DNA from: Pseudomonas sp. GD04091
GTDB taxonomy: Bacteria > Pseudomonadota > Gammaproteobacteria > Pseudomonadales > Pseudomonadaceae
Length of the DNA stretch: 64,000 bases
Reading direction: 5' to 3'
Assembly: GCF_029836165.1 (NCBI RefSeq)
Contig: NZ_JAOEBG010000007.1
Location: forward strand, 124,001-188,000
The position numbers and the translations under genes were made by a program. Shown piece after piece: positions 24,668-34,161 of the stretch. The notes below the pieces were generated by a model. The model was not told the DNA's origin, did not search any database, and was given only the letters and a program-made list of their open reading frames with translations. The stretch's first letter is position 1; the number at the start of each line of letters is the position of its first letter.

Positions 24668-25545
24668 GGCGCGTCGCTCGTTTGCGCGACCTCGGCAAAG
24701 GCTTGCGCTGTCGGCATCTGAGCGGTGAACAGCGCGTCCAGATCGCCAGTGCTCAGGGTTCGCGCCATCTGGACGAATTCGGCGGCATCGGCGCCGACGC
24801 AGTAGTGGGTGTCCGGGCTGGCGCTGCTGAGCACGGCGAGAAGGGTGCGGGCGAAATCCGTTTCGCTGGTGCTGGCCTGGCTCGCCAGCGCCTCGCTCTG
24901 CTCGAGGAAGGTGCTGAACGACGGTCCGTAGATCTTCCGGGTCTCGCCGTCGGCCTGGGCCAGCACCTGCTGCCCGGTGCTGCTGAACTTGCCCCAGATC
25001 GGCGTATTGATCGCACCGGGCTGGACCACGCTGACGCTGACCCCGGAGTGTGCCAGCTCACGGCGCAGGGCATCGCTGAAGGCCATCTTGGCGAACTGGG
25101 CGATGGAATAGGCGCCCAGGTAGGGCACCGCGATACTGCCCAGGCCCGACGTGACGTTGACGATCCGGCCACCGCTGCGGCGCAGATGCGGCAAGGCCGC
25201 CTGGGTGACCAGCAGTTGGCCGATCACGTTGGTGTCCAGCTGGCGCCGCAGTTCATCGGCGCTCAGCAGTTCCAGGGGGCTGGGCACGCAGATCCCGGCG
25301 TTGTTCACCAAGCCCCACAACGGCTGTTCGGCGCAGGCCTGGTCGATACGTTCGAACGCGGCAGCGACCGAAGCACTGCAGCTGACATCCAGGCTGATCG
25401 GCTCGATACCTTCGACATTGGCGAATACGCCCTCGATGTGGCGTGCCGCGGCGAAGACGCGAAAGCCGTTGTCCGCCAGCATCAGGGCGGCGGCATGACC
25501 CAGGCCGCTGGAGGCGCCGGTAACGAGTACGGTTTTCTTGCTCAT
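24664..25545 (-). CDS. Short-chain dehydrogenase/reductase lacking the catalytic lysine
   Basis: This is a 293-residue SDR. The cofactor site TGASSGLG lies at 10-17, the structural NNAG is in LWGLVNNAGI, and the active-site serine is in NVTSGLGS. The YxxxK motif reads Tyr146-Ser-Ile-Ala-Gln150, so the lysine that lowers the tyrosine pKa is replaced by glutamine (CAG codon). The rest aligns with 17-beta-hydroxysteroid-type SDRs, so it may be a weak enzyme, bind only, or use a displaced lysine (Lys153). It ends in an ATGA overlap with the aldehyde dehydrogenase and starts 28 bp after the monooxygenase. Confidence 0.82.
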   Translation of the reverse strand: MSKKTVLVTGASSGLGHAAALMLADNGFRVFAAARHIEGVFANVEGIEPISLDVSCSASVAAAFERIDQACAEQPLWGLVNNAGICVPSPLELLSADELRRQLDTNVIGQLLVTQAALPHLRRSGGRIVNVTSGLGSIAVPYLGAYSIAQFAKMAFSDALRRELAHSGVSVSVVQPGAINTPIWGKFSSTGQQVLAQADGETRKIYGPSFSTFLEQSEALASQASTSETDFARTLLAVLSSASPDTHYCVGADAAEFVQMARTLSTGDLDALFTAQMPTAQAFAEVAQTSDAP

Positions 25546-25573
25546 GACAGTTCCTTGTCTGGTGATGGCTGGA

Positions 25574-26749
25574 TTACTGGCTCAGCACGGCGCGGTCGTC
25601 GAACAGCAGCGAGGCCTGCAAGCGCTCGCGCATGCTGTTGGCCGGCGCCAGCAGCATGCCGATGTCGCGTTTCAGGCGTGGAACGAAGCGGTCGTATTGC
25701 TCCACTTCGCTCAGCGCCCGCGAGGCATCGACGATGGTCCGGGCCCGGGGCTGACGGAGGGTCTGGTAACGCGCCAGGGCGGCTACGGGATCGGCCCCGT
25801 CCGCGAGCACATGCCCCAGCACCGCGGCATCCTCGATCGACAGCCCGGCGCCCTGACCGAGGCTGGTCAGCATCGGGTGGGCGGCATCGCCAAGCAGTGT
25901 CACGCGCCCTTGCGACCAGGTGTCCGGGAACGAGCGGTCCTTGGCATCGACGGTGATGATCGACTCGCTCGGTGTGCTGTGGATGATGTCTGCGACGATC
26001 GGCGGCCAGCCGCTGTAGACCTTGGCGACATCCGCGCTCGATCCTTGCCAGCACTGGGCCTGATGGTTGGGCATGTTGGCCGTGCCCCACCAGTAGACCC
26101 AGCCACCACCGATGTCGATGATGCCGACCCGCTTGCCCTTGCCCCAGTAGTGCACGACATAGCCTGGGGTGATCTGTGGATGGCTGTACTTCACCAGCGC
26201 CAGCCAGCAGATGTATCCCGCCTCCTGGACCACGCTGTGCACCCCCATGGCCTGGCGTACGGGGGAGTGGTAGCCATCGGCGCCCACCAGGATGTCGCCG
26301 CGCTCGATGCTGCCGTCCTCGAAGCGCACCTGCACCTCGTCCTCCTGCTGGGTGAAGTCCATGAAGCGCTTGCCCAGGTGGATCGGCGTTTCGCCCAGCT
26401 TGTCCAGCAATGCCTGCTGCAGCTGCTGGCGCGAGATGCATACGCTCGGCGCACCCTGCGCCTCGGCGATCTCCTGGAACGGCAGGCGCTTGAGCAGCAA
26501 CCCGGAACTGTGGCGAATCTCGAAGTCCAGGATCGGTGCGCCGTAGCGCTCCAGACCCAGGTCGATATCCAGCAGCTTCTTCATGGCCGCGCTCGCGTTC
26601 GACATCACCGACAGGCCCGACCCGGATGCACGCAGCGTCTGCGACTTCTCGAACAGCCTGACCGCCCAGCCCGCCTTCTTCAAGGCGATGCCGGCGGACA
26701 GCCCGCCGATGCCGGTGCCGATGATCAGTGCGACAGGTTTACCGCTCAT
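25574..26749 (-). CDS. FAD-dependent (class A) monooxygenase of the NRPS operon
   Basis: This is a 391-residue flavoprotein of the p-hydroxybenzoate-hydroxylase fold. The dinucleotide site GTGIGGLSAG (11-20) opens the protein, the DG-type motif is in ILVGADGYHSPVRQ, and the second FAD motif is RVTLLGDAAHPMLTSLGQGAGLSIEDA. Its start overlaps the NRPS stop (ATGA), so production is coupled. In brabantamide (BraC), pyrrolizixenamide (PxaB) and legonmycin (LgnC) pathways, an enzyme of this type follows the NRPS gene and performs a Baeyer-Villiger-like oxidation of the released bicyclic product. The same role here is inferred. Confidence 0.87.
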   Translation of the reverse strand: MSGKPVALIIGTGIGGLSAGIALKKAGWAVRLFEKSQTLRASGSGLSVMSNASAAMKKLLDIDLGLERYGAPILDFEIRHSSGLLLKRLPFQEIAEAQGAPSVCISRQQLQQALLDKLGETPIHLGKRFMDFTQQEDEVQVRFEDGSIERGDILVGADGYHSPVRQAMGVHSVVQEAGYICWLALVKYSHPQITPGYVVHYWGKGKRVGIIDIGGGWVYWWGTANMPNHQAQCWQGSSADVAKVYSGWPPIVADIIHSTPSESIITVDAKDRSFPDTWSQGRVTLLGDAAHPMLTSLGQGAGLSIEDAAVLGHVLADGADPVAALARYQTLRQPRARTIVDASRALSEVEQYDRFVPRLKRDIGMLLAPANSMRERLQASLLFDDRAVLSQ

Positions 26750-29700
26750 TGCTCGTTCCCTCGTTGAATTTCATCCATGATTGCCTTGACCAGAGGCCCG
26801 ACATAGGGCTCCTCCATGATGGTCAGATGGTCACCGTCGACCTCGACCAGGCGTACCTTGCCAGAGGTCTTGCCGGTCCAGCCATTGAGCGGGTCGTTGT
26901 ACTCGCTGCGAATGGTGTCGTGCATCTCCCGCAGAATCCTTGGCAGTGGCTCGCGGGCACGCACCAGGGTGATGTCCAGGGCCGGGCGCTTGGACTGGTA
27001 GTTGTACTCCGTGGCCGCATCCCAGTTGTTGCGATACACCTCGAACAACCGCTGCATCACGGCCTTGGTGCTGCCCTCGGGGATCGCGCCGATGGAGATC
27101 GCGTGGTCGGTGATGAAGTCGAAGCGCTCCTGCAGGCTTTCGATATGAGCCGGTACCAGTTGCACGGGGAGCTCCGAACCACGCGACGTCCACAGCAGTT
27201 CCCAGAAGAACCAGCTGAGCAGGCCGTCGTCACTGGCCTTGCCCTTGGCCTGGTCGCTCAGCGCCATGGTGTCGAGCACCAGCACGTTGTCCACCTGCTC
27301 GCCGGCAGCGATCAGCTGGTTGGCGATCTCGAACGCGACGAAGCCGCCATACGACCAGCCACCGATCAGGTACGGCCCCTGCGGCTGGACGGCGCGCATC
27401 GAGGCGATGTAGAAGGCCGCCTGCGCCTCGACGCTGGGGATCGGCTGCGAGCCCAGGTCCACCCCGGACGCCTGCAGGGCATACAACGGTTGGTTCTCTG
27501 GCAAGTGCGGCAGCATCCGCAGATAGGACAGGATGTTGCCGCCCATGGGGTGGACCAGGAACAGTGGCTTGCGAAGGCCCGTGCGACGCAGCGGCACCAG
27601 AGGGTCGAACTTGAATTCGCCGCCGTGGCGTTCGATCAGCAGCGCCAGTTTCTCCATGGTCGGGGCGCTGACGAACGCTGACAGTGGCACGTTGATCCCG
27701 TACAGCTTCTCCACCAGCACCACCAGGCGCATGGCCGTCAGCGAGGTGGCTCCACAGTCGAAGATGCTCTGCTCGGGAGCGATGCGCGGGATCTTCAGCA
27801 GCTCGGCCGCCAGCTGGCACAGCCGCGCTTCGTACTCGCCCTGCGCCTCGCGGTAGTCCTGGCCGCCGTCCACCTGCAACGGCAGCGCGCGCAAGGCGGC
27901 GTCGTCGCGTTTGCCACTGGGGGTGGTGGGCATGCGTTCGATGGCCACGATATGGGTCGGCACCATGTAGGCGGGCAACTGTTCGGCGAGTTCGCCGCGC
28001 AATGCGTCCAGGTGCTCGGGCCGCTGCGCCGCCTGGCCCACCAGATAGGCGACCAGGTAGGCATCGAGCTGGTCGCGCGGGCGAGCGATCACCGCCACTT
28101 CGACCGGCTCGCCAAGGGCCTGGAAGAAACCGAGGATCTTCAGTTCGATCTCCGAAGGTTCCACCCGATAGCCGCGCACTTTCACCTGGCTGTCGTTGCG
28201 GCCCAGGCTGATGACGTCACCCCCCAGCGAGCGGATGCCGATGTCGCCGGTACGGTAATAGACACGGCCGGGCACATGGGGCTGCGCGACAAACTTCTCG
28301 GCGCTCATTTCCGGCGCGCGATGGTAGCCGGCGGCCAATGCCTGGCCGTACACGCAGATCTCCCCTGGCACGCCATCCGGCAGGACCTCGCCCGCGGCGT
28401 CGAGGATGAGCAGGCCGACGCCATCGATCGGCCGTCCGATCGGTGGCAGCGCCGGGAAATGCTGCGGGTCGCCGCTCATGGTGTAGCGGGTGACCACGTG
28501 GGTCTCGGTCGGGCCGTACTGATTCTCCAGCAGGCTGGCCGGCAGTCGTTTCATCAGCGCGCGAATCTCCGGCGTGACGCGCAACTGCTCACCGGATGAA
28601 CCGACCACCCGCAGGCGGCTCGGGTACAGGTCGAGGGTGGCGGCGGTCTCGGCCAGTTGCTGCAGCGCCACGTAAGGCAGGAAGACCCGCTCCACGGCAT
28701 GTTCGTCAAGGTAGCGCAGCAGGGCCGCCGGATCGCGGCGCTCGGCCTCGCCGATCACGTGCAGGGTGGCGCCGGCGCTGAGCGTCGCGAAGATCTCCTG
28801 GAACGACACGTCGAAGCTCAGCGGCGCATACTGCAGGGTCGATGCCACGGCGCCGCTGCCCGTCCGGTTCTGCCAGTCCACCAGGTTGCCCAGCCCGCGG
28901 TGGGGCATGGTCACGCCCTTGGGGGTGCCGGTGGAGCCGGAGGTGAACAGGATGTAGGCCGGATCCTGGGCTTCGATCGATGCGACCTGGGTCCAGGGCG
29001 TGAGCCCGGCGGGGACGGCTGCGTCGAGCGCCAGGCGGGGCACCAGGTCGGGCAGCCCGTCGACATCGGCCATGGTGACCAGCAGCTTCGGCGTGGCCAT
29101 GCGCAGGATCAGCTCGATGCGGTGAGCGGGGTAAGCCAGGTCGATCGGCAGGCACACCGCGCCCACGGCGCTGATCGCAACGACCGTGGCGATCTGCTCG
29201 AACGATCGGGGCAGGGCCACACCGATCACATCCCCCTGGGCCACACCTTGCTCGACCAGGCGCGCGGCCAGTGTCTCCACCGAGCGCCACAGCTTGGCGT
29301 AGTCCCACTGTTCGCCGGCGCTCGCCAGCGCAATGGCCTGCGGCGCGCGACGTGCCGTCGCGGCGATGCGTTGCGGCACCGCCACGAACGTCTCCTCGCG
29401 GCTTGCGGCGAGCCACTGGCCAGCCTGGGAAATCGCGCGTCCCACGCCCACGGCTGCCTGCGGGGTATGGGCCATGCCCGCCAGTGCCTGGTTGAACAAC
29501 CCGGCATACACCTGCGCCTGTTCGCGGGCATAGCGGGAGGCGTCCATGTCGACGCGGACGCTGACCCCCTCGCCGGAGAAATCACGCATCACGTTGGCCA
29601 GGATGGCAAAGCTGGTTTCTTCCAGCGGGTCGAACTCGCTGATGTGGATACCGGCCTTGTCCAGCACGTCGTGCAGGACGTGGAAGTGGATGTAGTTGAA

Positions 29701-32700
29701 GGCGGTGCCCAGAGTCACCGACGGGCTGTCTTCCTGGATGACGCTCAGCGGCAGGCGACGGTGCTTGTGGCTGCGCTTTTCGAGCAGGTGCAGACGCTCC
29801 ACGAACGCCTGCCAGCTGCCCTCCAGTTCGGCACGCAGCGGCAGGGTGTTGAGGAACAGGCCCAGGATATGTTCCGAATGCTCGATTTCCGGCCGCGCGT
29901 GGGTTACCACGCCGGTGGTCACCTCGCGCAGGCCGCTCATGGCGCCGATCGTCAGGCAGTGGGCAGCCAGGTAGTACAGCTTGATCGGCAGGTGCGCAGC
30001 GCGGGCCGCCCGAGCCAGGGCGGCGTCCAGCTGCCTGTCGATCTCGAAGCGGTAGGAGAACACACCGGATGCCGGCGCATCGAGGTGACCGGCGAGGCCG
30101 ACCGGCAAGGTATTGCCCGCGCCTTCGAGGTAACCGCGCCAGTACTGACGGTGCTCTTCGTCGCTCATGGCGGTGCGTTCGTCCTCGACGAACAGCGACG
30201 GGTTGGGCAGCGCTTGCGGCGGGTATTGCAAGTCAGGGCGGCCACCGTTGGCATAGGCCAGCAGTAGCTCGCGCATCAGGTTGGCCACGCTGCCGCCATC
30301 GAGGATCGCGTGGTGGAAGCTCAGGATCAGGTCGATGCCGCCTGCCGGTGCGTCCGGGAACACCGTGATGTTGAACAGCGGCCCCTCGGCGAATCGATAG
30401 TCGTGGCAGGCCCATGCCTGCAGGTGCCGGGCTATCTCGAGTTCATGCCGCCCTGGCGCGCAGGTGGCCACCGCCATCACGTCATCCACGGGCAACGCCT
30501 TGCCGATCAGCTGCAACGGGCGACCAAGATCGTTGAGGTTGAAGCGTGTGCGCAGTGCCGGGTGACGCTCGATCACACCGGCCAAAGCCAGGCGCATGGC
30601 GGCTTCATCCCAGGCACAGTCGAGGCTGTAGCGGAACACGTCCTTGTAGGTCCTGGCCCGTTGGGTCTCGCGGCTGTGGAACAGCAGGCCCAGCTGCAAC
30701 TGCGAAATCGGGTAGGCGTCGATGCACGTCTCGCCCAGCCGCTTGCGCTCCACCTCGCTCACCAGGGCGAATGGCGCCAGCGCCTGGCGCGCATGGACGG
30801 CGCCATGGGCATGCTGCTCGAGCAACTGCGCAAGGGTCTCGAGCATGGTGTGCTCAGCCAGCGTGGACAGGTCGATCTCGTAGCCATGGCGCTCCAGTTC
30901 GGAGCGCACCTTGAGCATCAGGATGGAGTCGCCGCCGAGTGAGTAGAAGTCGTCATCGCAGGCGATGTCCTGCTGGCCGAGAATCCTGCGCCAGATATCG
31001 GCAACCAGTGCCTGGTGCTCGCCGTGCAATTGCGTCGGTGCGGTGACCGTCTCGCCGACGGCTACCTGCAAGGCCCGGGCACGGTCGAACTTGCCGTTGG
31101 GGGTGAGCGGCATATGTTCCAGGGCAACGAAACGCGCCGGGACCATGAAGGCGGGGAGGGTGGCGGCCAGTTGTCGGCGCAGGGCGCGTTCGTCCAGGGG
31201 CTGGCGGCTCACGTAGACGGCGACCAGGTGCTTGCCACGCACTTCATCGTCTTCCACCAGCACTTCGGCATTGAGCATCTGCGCCTGGGCCAGCATGGCG
31301 CTCTTGATTTCGCCCAGCTCGATTCGGTTGCCACGAATCTTCACCTGCCCGTCCATGCGTCCCAGGTACAGGATCGAGCCGTCCTCTGCCCAGCAGGCCA
31401 GGTCGCCGGAGCGGTACCAGCGACGGTTGTCATGGGTGTCGGTGATGAAGCGCTCGGCAGTCAGCTCGGCGCGGTTGAGATAGCCGCGGGCCAGCTGCAC
31501 GCCGCCGATCTGCAACTCGCCTGGAATACCGATCGGCTGGCGCACGCCGTGCTGCGAGACGATACGGATCGAGGTGTTGTTGATGGGGTAACCGATGGGC
31601 ACCGCGTCGATATCGTTCGGGGCGCCCAGGTCGAGCTCGTAGTAGGTCACATCGACCGTCGCCTCTGTCGGCCCGTACAGGTTGATCAGCCGCGGCGCAG
31701 GGGCGCCCTTGCGGAACAGCGCGCGGAAGCGATTGACCACCGCCGGGCTGAGCGCCTCGCCGCTGGTGAACAGGCAACGCAGGCTGCGAACCGAATCCGC
31801 CAGCCGGCGATCGTCGAGCAAGGCCTGGACATAGGGTTCGAGCATCGATGGCACGAAGTGGGCGATCGTCACGTCCTGCTTGCGAATGGCCTCGATCAAG
31901 GCCCTGGGGTCCCGTTGCGCGCCGGGCGCCAGCAGCGCCACGCTGGCGCCGGTCATGCTCCACCAGAACAGTTCCCAGACCGAAACGTCGAACGAGACCG
32001 GCGTCTTCTGCAGGATGACGTCGCTGCTGTCCAAGGGGTGGGCCTGCTGCATCCACTCCAGCCGGTTGACCACGCTGTGATGCTCGATCACCACGCCTTT
32101 CGGGCGGCCCGTGGAGCCGGAGGTATAGATGACGTAAGCCGGATCGCGAGGCCGTGCCTTGCTGGTGCCGGCGCCGGAGGACGGGCGCTCGGTGGACACC
32201 GCATCGATGTCGAACCAGCGGGGATCGTCATGGGCGATGACTTGCGGCAGATCGGAAATGACCCGCTTCGCCTGGCTGTCTTCAAGCATGTACTGAATGC
32301 GGTCCTGCGGGTACTCGCTGTCGATCGGCAGGTACGCCGCGCCGGTCTTCAGCACGCCGAAGATCGCGGCGAGCATGCGCGGCGAGCGCGCCAGCGACAC
32401 CGCGACGATGTCGCCACGGCCAACGCCGCTGTCTTCCAGCGCCACGGCCACGGCCGAGGCCCAGGCATCGAGCTGGGCATAGCTGAGCACCTCGCCATCA
32501 TGCGAAACCACGGCCTTTTGCCCGGGATGACGGGCTGCGGTGGCCTCGAACAGCGCCATCAAGGTCTCGTGCTCCTGGTACGGCACGCACGGGCCATCCT
32601 CGAAGCGCGCCAGGGTTTCGGCCTGGTCGTGAGTCAGCAGGTTCATGGCCGACACAGGCTGGTCAAGATGGTCCTGGAAGCATTCGACCAGTTGCATGAA

Positions 32701-33912
32701 CGTATCGAGGAACTCGGTGGCGCAACGCTCATTGGCGAACGCGCTGCTGTTCAGGCACACCTCGCCACGCACTTCGGCGCAATCGCCGTAGGTGTGGAGG
32801 TGGATCGCCACGGCATCCTGTTCGTGCACGTGGGCGATGCCGCGCAGGTCATCCGCCCCCAGGCCGTCGATGTGGTGCGCCGGGTAGCGCAGGTAGGAAA
32901 TAGTGGCGTCGAACAGTTGCCGTGGCTGACCCGAGCGAGCCAGTGCCGACACCAGCCGACCATACGGCAGCGACTGGTGTTTCTGAAGGCACGCCGCCTC
33001 GTGCTTGATCGCGTTGGCGATCTCGCGGAAGGTCTGCTGCTCGGTGACTTCGACCGCGAGCGCCAGGGTGTTGGCGCGCTGTTCGATGTCGGTGATGCTA
33101 TCGCTGTCGCGGTTGAGGAACGGCACACCGATGAAAAACCGCTCGCTGCCGTACTGGCAGGATAGCAGCACGGCCAGCGCCGCCGAGACGCTCATGAACG
33201 GCGTGATGCCGCCTTCCAGCGCATGTTGCACATCGGCCGCGGCCAGTCGGAACGCGCGGCGATAGGTCGGTGCAGTGGAGCAGCTGGCACCGGTCTTGGC
33301 GAACAGCATCGGCACCGTCTCACCCTGACGGCCAGCCAGATGCTCGATGGCCTGGTCGTACTCGGCGGGCGCGAGCGATGCGGTGCTGCTGGCATGCTGC
33401 GCAGCCTGACGCAGCCGATGGCTGCCGCCATCGCGCGCATCGAGAATCTTGCGAGCCAGTACGTCCAGCGCCCAGCTGTCAGCCACCATGTGATGGGCAC
33501 GCAGCATCAGCCAGGTGTGATCCGGCGACTGACCCAGGGTGACGTTGACCAGCGGTTCGCCGGACAGGTCCCAGACCTTGCGCGCCCACTCGTCGAAGAA
33601 GGCTTGCGCGCCGGCCTGATCGACGAATTCGAACTGCTCCACGACGCACGGCCCGGCCTGCAGCAGCGCCTCGGCGAGCCCTTCGCGCTGGATGTGCAGG
33701 CGGGTGCACACAGGGTTGTCCTGCATCACCTGGTAGGCAGACTGGCGCAGCGTTTCCAGGCCCACCGCCCGCGGCAGACGCAGGCTCAGTGCCACTGTGA
33801 ATTGATGGTTCGGCAGCCCACGTTGCGCTTCCACCCAGACATCAAGGGCGAAGGGGCTCAATGACACCGATTCGTGGAGGGCCGGATTGCTGGCATTGAT
33901 CGCGACGTTCAT
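26746..33912 (-). CDS. Two-module nonribosomal peptide synthetase, C-A-T-C-A-T-TE
   Basis: This is a 2388-residue synthetase. Domains: C1 about 10-440 (HHMVADS at 140-146, serine in place of the usual glycine); A1 about 450-945 (SGSTGRPKG near 600, FDVSVWE at 641-647); T1 with LGGDS, Ser996; C2 about 1065-1500 (HHAILDG from 1200); A2 about 1510-2010 (FDVSFQE at 1700-1706); T2 with GATS, Ser2057; TE about 2110-2388 with GWSYGG (Ser2187) and DGDH (His2362). Reading the ten pocket positions gives D-V-W-H-F-S-L-V-D-K for A1, the serine code, and D-V-Q-V-G-S-Q-V-V-K for A2, proline-like but not proline. A leading C domain with no loading module suggests N-acylation with a fatty acid. Confidence 0.93.
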   Translation of the reverse strand: MNVAINASNPALHESVSLSPFALDVWVEAQRGLPNHQFTVALSLRLPRAVGLETLRQSAYQVMQDNPVCTRLHIQREGLAEALLQAGPCVVEQFEFVDQAGAQAFFDEWARKVWDLSGEPLVNVTLGQSPDHTWLMLRAHHMVADSWALDVLARKILDARDGGSHRLRQAAQHASSTASLAPAEYDQAIEHLAGRQGETVPMLFAKTGASCSTAPTYRRAFRLAAADVQHALEGGITPFMSVSAALAVLLSCQYGSERFFIGVPFLNRDSDSITDIEQRANTLALAVEVTEQQTFREIANAIKHEAACLQKHQSLPYGRLVSALARSGQPRQLFDATISYLRYPAHHIDGLGADDLRGIAHVHEQDAVAIHLHTYGDCAEVRGEVCLNSSAFANERCATEFLDTFMQLVECFQDHLDQPVSAMNLLTHDQAETLARFEDGPCVPYQEHETLMALFEATAARHPGQKAVVSHDGEVLSYAQLDAWASAVAVALEDSGVGRGDIVAVSLARSPRMLAAIFGVLKTGAAYLPIDSEYPQDRIQYMLEDSQAKRVISDLPQVIAHDDPRWFDIDAVSTERPSSGAGTSKARPRDPAYVIYTSGSTGRPKGVVIEHHSVVNRLEWMQQAHPLDSSDVILQKTPVSFDVSVWELFWWSMTGASVALLAPGAQRDPRALIEAIRKQDVTIAHFVPSMLEPYVQALLDDRRLADSVRSLRCLFTSGEALSPAVVNRFRALFRKGAPAPRLINLYGPTEATVDVTYYELDLGAPNDIDAVPIGYPINNTSIRIVSQHGVRQPIGIPGELQIGGVQLARGYLNRAELTAERFITDTHDNRRWYRSGDLACWAEDGSILYLGRMDGQVKIRGNRIELGEIKSAMLAQAQMLNAEVLVEDDEVRGKHLVAVYVSRQPLDERALRRQLAATLPAFMVPARFVALEHMPLTPNGKFDRARALQVAVGETVTAPTQLHGEHQALVADIWRRILGQQDIACDDDFYSLGGDSILMLKVRSELERHGYEIDLSTLAEHTMLETLAQLLEQHAHGAVHARQALAPFALVSEVERKRLGETCIDAYPISQLQLGLLFHSRETQRARTYKDVFRYSLDCAWDEAAMRLALAGVIERHPALRTRFNLNDLGRPLQLIGKALPVDDVMAVATCAPGRHELEIARHLQAWACHDYRFAEGPLFNITVFPDAPAGGIDLILSFHHAILDGGSVANLMRELLLAYANGGRPDLQYPPQALPNPSLFVEDERTAMSDEEHRQYWRGYLEGAGNTLPVGLAGHLDAPASGVFSYRFEIDRQLDAALARAARAAHLPIKLYYLAAHCLTIGAMSGLREVTTGVVTHARPEIEHSEHILGLFLNTLPLRAELEGSWQAFVERLHLLEKRSHKHRRLPLSVIQEDSPSVTLGTAFNYIHFHVLHDVLDKAGIHISEFDPLEETSFAILANVMRDFSGEGVSVRVDMDASRYAREQAQVYAGLFNQALAGMAHTPQAAVGVGRAISQAGQWLAASREETFVAVPQRIAATARRAPQAIALASAGEQWDYAKLWRSVETLAARLVEQGVAQGDVIGVALPRSFEQIATVVAISAVGAVCLPIDLAYPAHRIELILRMATPKLLVTMADVDGLPDLVPRLALDAAVPAGLTPWTQVASIEAQDPAYILFTSGSTGTPKGVTMPHRGLGNLVDWQNRTGSGAVASTLQYAPLSFDVSFQEIFATLSAGATLHVIGEAERRDPAALLRYLDEHAVERVFLPYVALQQLAETAATLDLYPSRLRVVGSSGEQLRVTPEIRALMKRLPASLLENQYGPTETHVVTRYTMSGDPQHFPALPPIGRPIDGVGLLILDAAGEVLPDGVPGEICVYGQALAAGYHRAPEMSAEKFVAQPHVPGRVYYRTGDIGIRSLGGDVISLGRNDSQVKVRGYRVEPSEIELKILGFFQALGEPVEVAVIARPRDQLDAYLVAYLVGQAAQRPEHLDALRGELAEQLPAYMVPTHIVAIERMPTTPSGKRDDAALRALPLQVDGGQDYREAQGEYEARLCQLAAELLKIPRIAPEQSIFDCGATSLTAMRLVVLVEKLYGINVPLSAFVSAPTMEKLALLIERHGGEFKFDPLVPLRRTGLRKPLFLVHPMGGNILSYLRMLPHLPENQPLYALQASGVDLGSQPIPSVEAQAAFYIASMRAVQPQGPYLIGGWSYGGFVAFEIANQLIAAGEQVDNVLVLDTMALSDQAKGKASDDGLLSWFFWELLWTSRGSELPVQLVPAHIESLQERFDFITDHAISIGAIPEGSTKAVMQRLFEVYRNNWDAATEYNYQSKRPALDITLVRAREPLPRILREMHDTIRSEYNDPLNGWTGKTSGKVRLVEVDGDHLTIMEEPYVGPLVKAIMDEIQRGNEQ

Positions 33913-34025
33913 GAATAACCCTAACTCCCTTTAGATGGTTGATTCCTACGGAGGACTGCACCGTGTAGCTCCCTTGCCCAGGAAATCCGCCGGGTTGATC
34001 CGGCTCGCTTCCTGAGATCGCGCGA

Positions 34026-34063
34026 ATAATGTCGCTCGCTGACAGTTTGTGTCAAGAGACACA
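34026..34063 (-). promoter_or_regulatory. Predicted sigma-70 promoter of the NRPS operon with overlapping operator
   Basis: On the minus strand TTGACA (34050-34055) and CATTAT (34026-34031) are 18 bases apart, about 115 bp upstream of the NRPS start. Two overlapping palindromes cover the -35 box: TGACA-N5-TGTCA at 34040-34054 and TGTGTC-AAGA-GACACA at 34048-34063. Both suit the divergent TetR regulator, which would block polymerase binding. Confidence 0.6.
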
Positions 34064-34161
34064 TTTTCGTGAGTGAAATTTAATAAAATTGCGCAAATGT
34101 CATAAAGAGGAAATAATGTTCAATTGTCCAAAGGTCTTAGACCGAATGCGGGGGAGCGGGT

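Noticed and set aside
34037..34056. Possible lux box upstream of the NRPS (quorum-sensing site)
   Set aside because: CT and AG ends are present, but 14 bases lie between them instead of 12, and the symmetry fits a TetR operator better.
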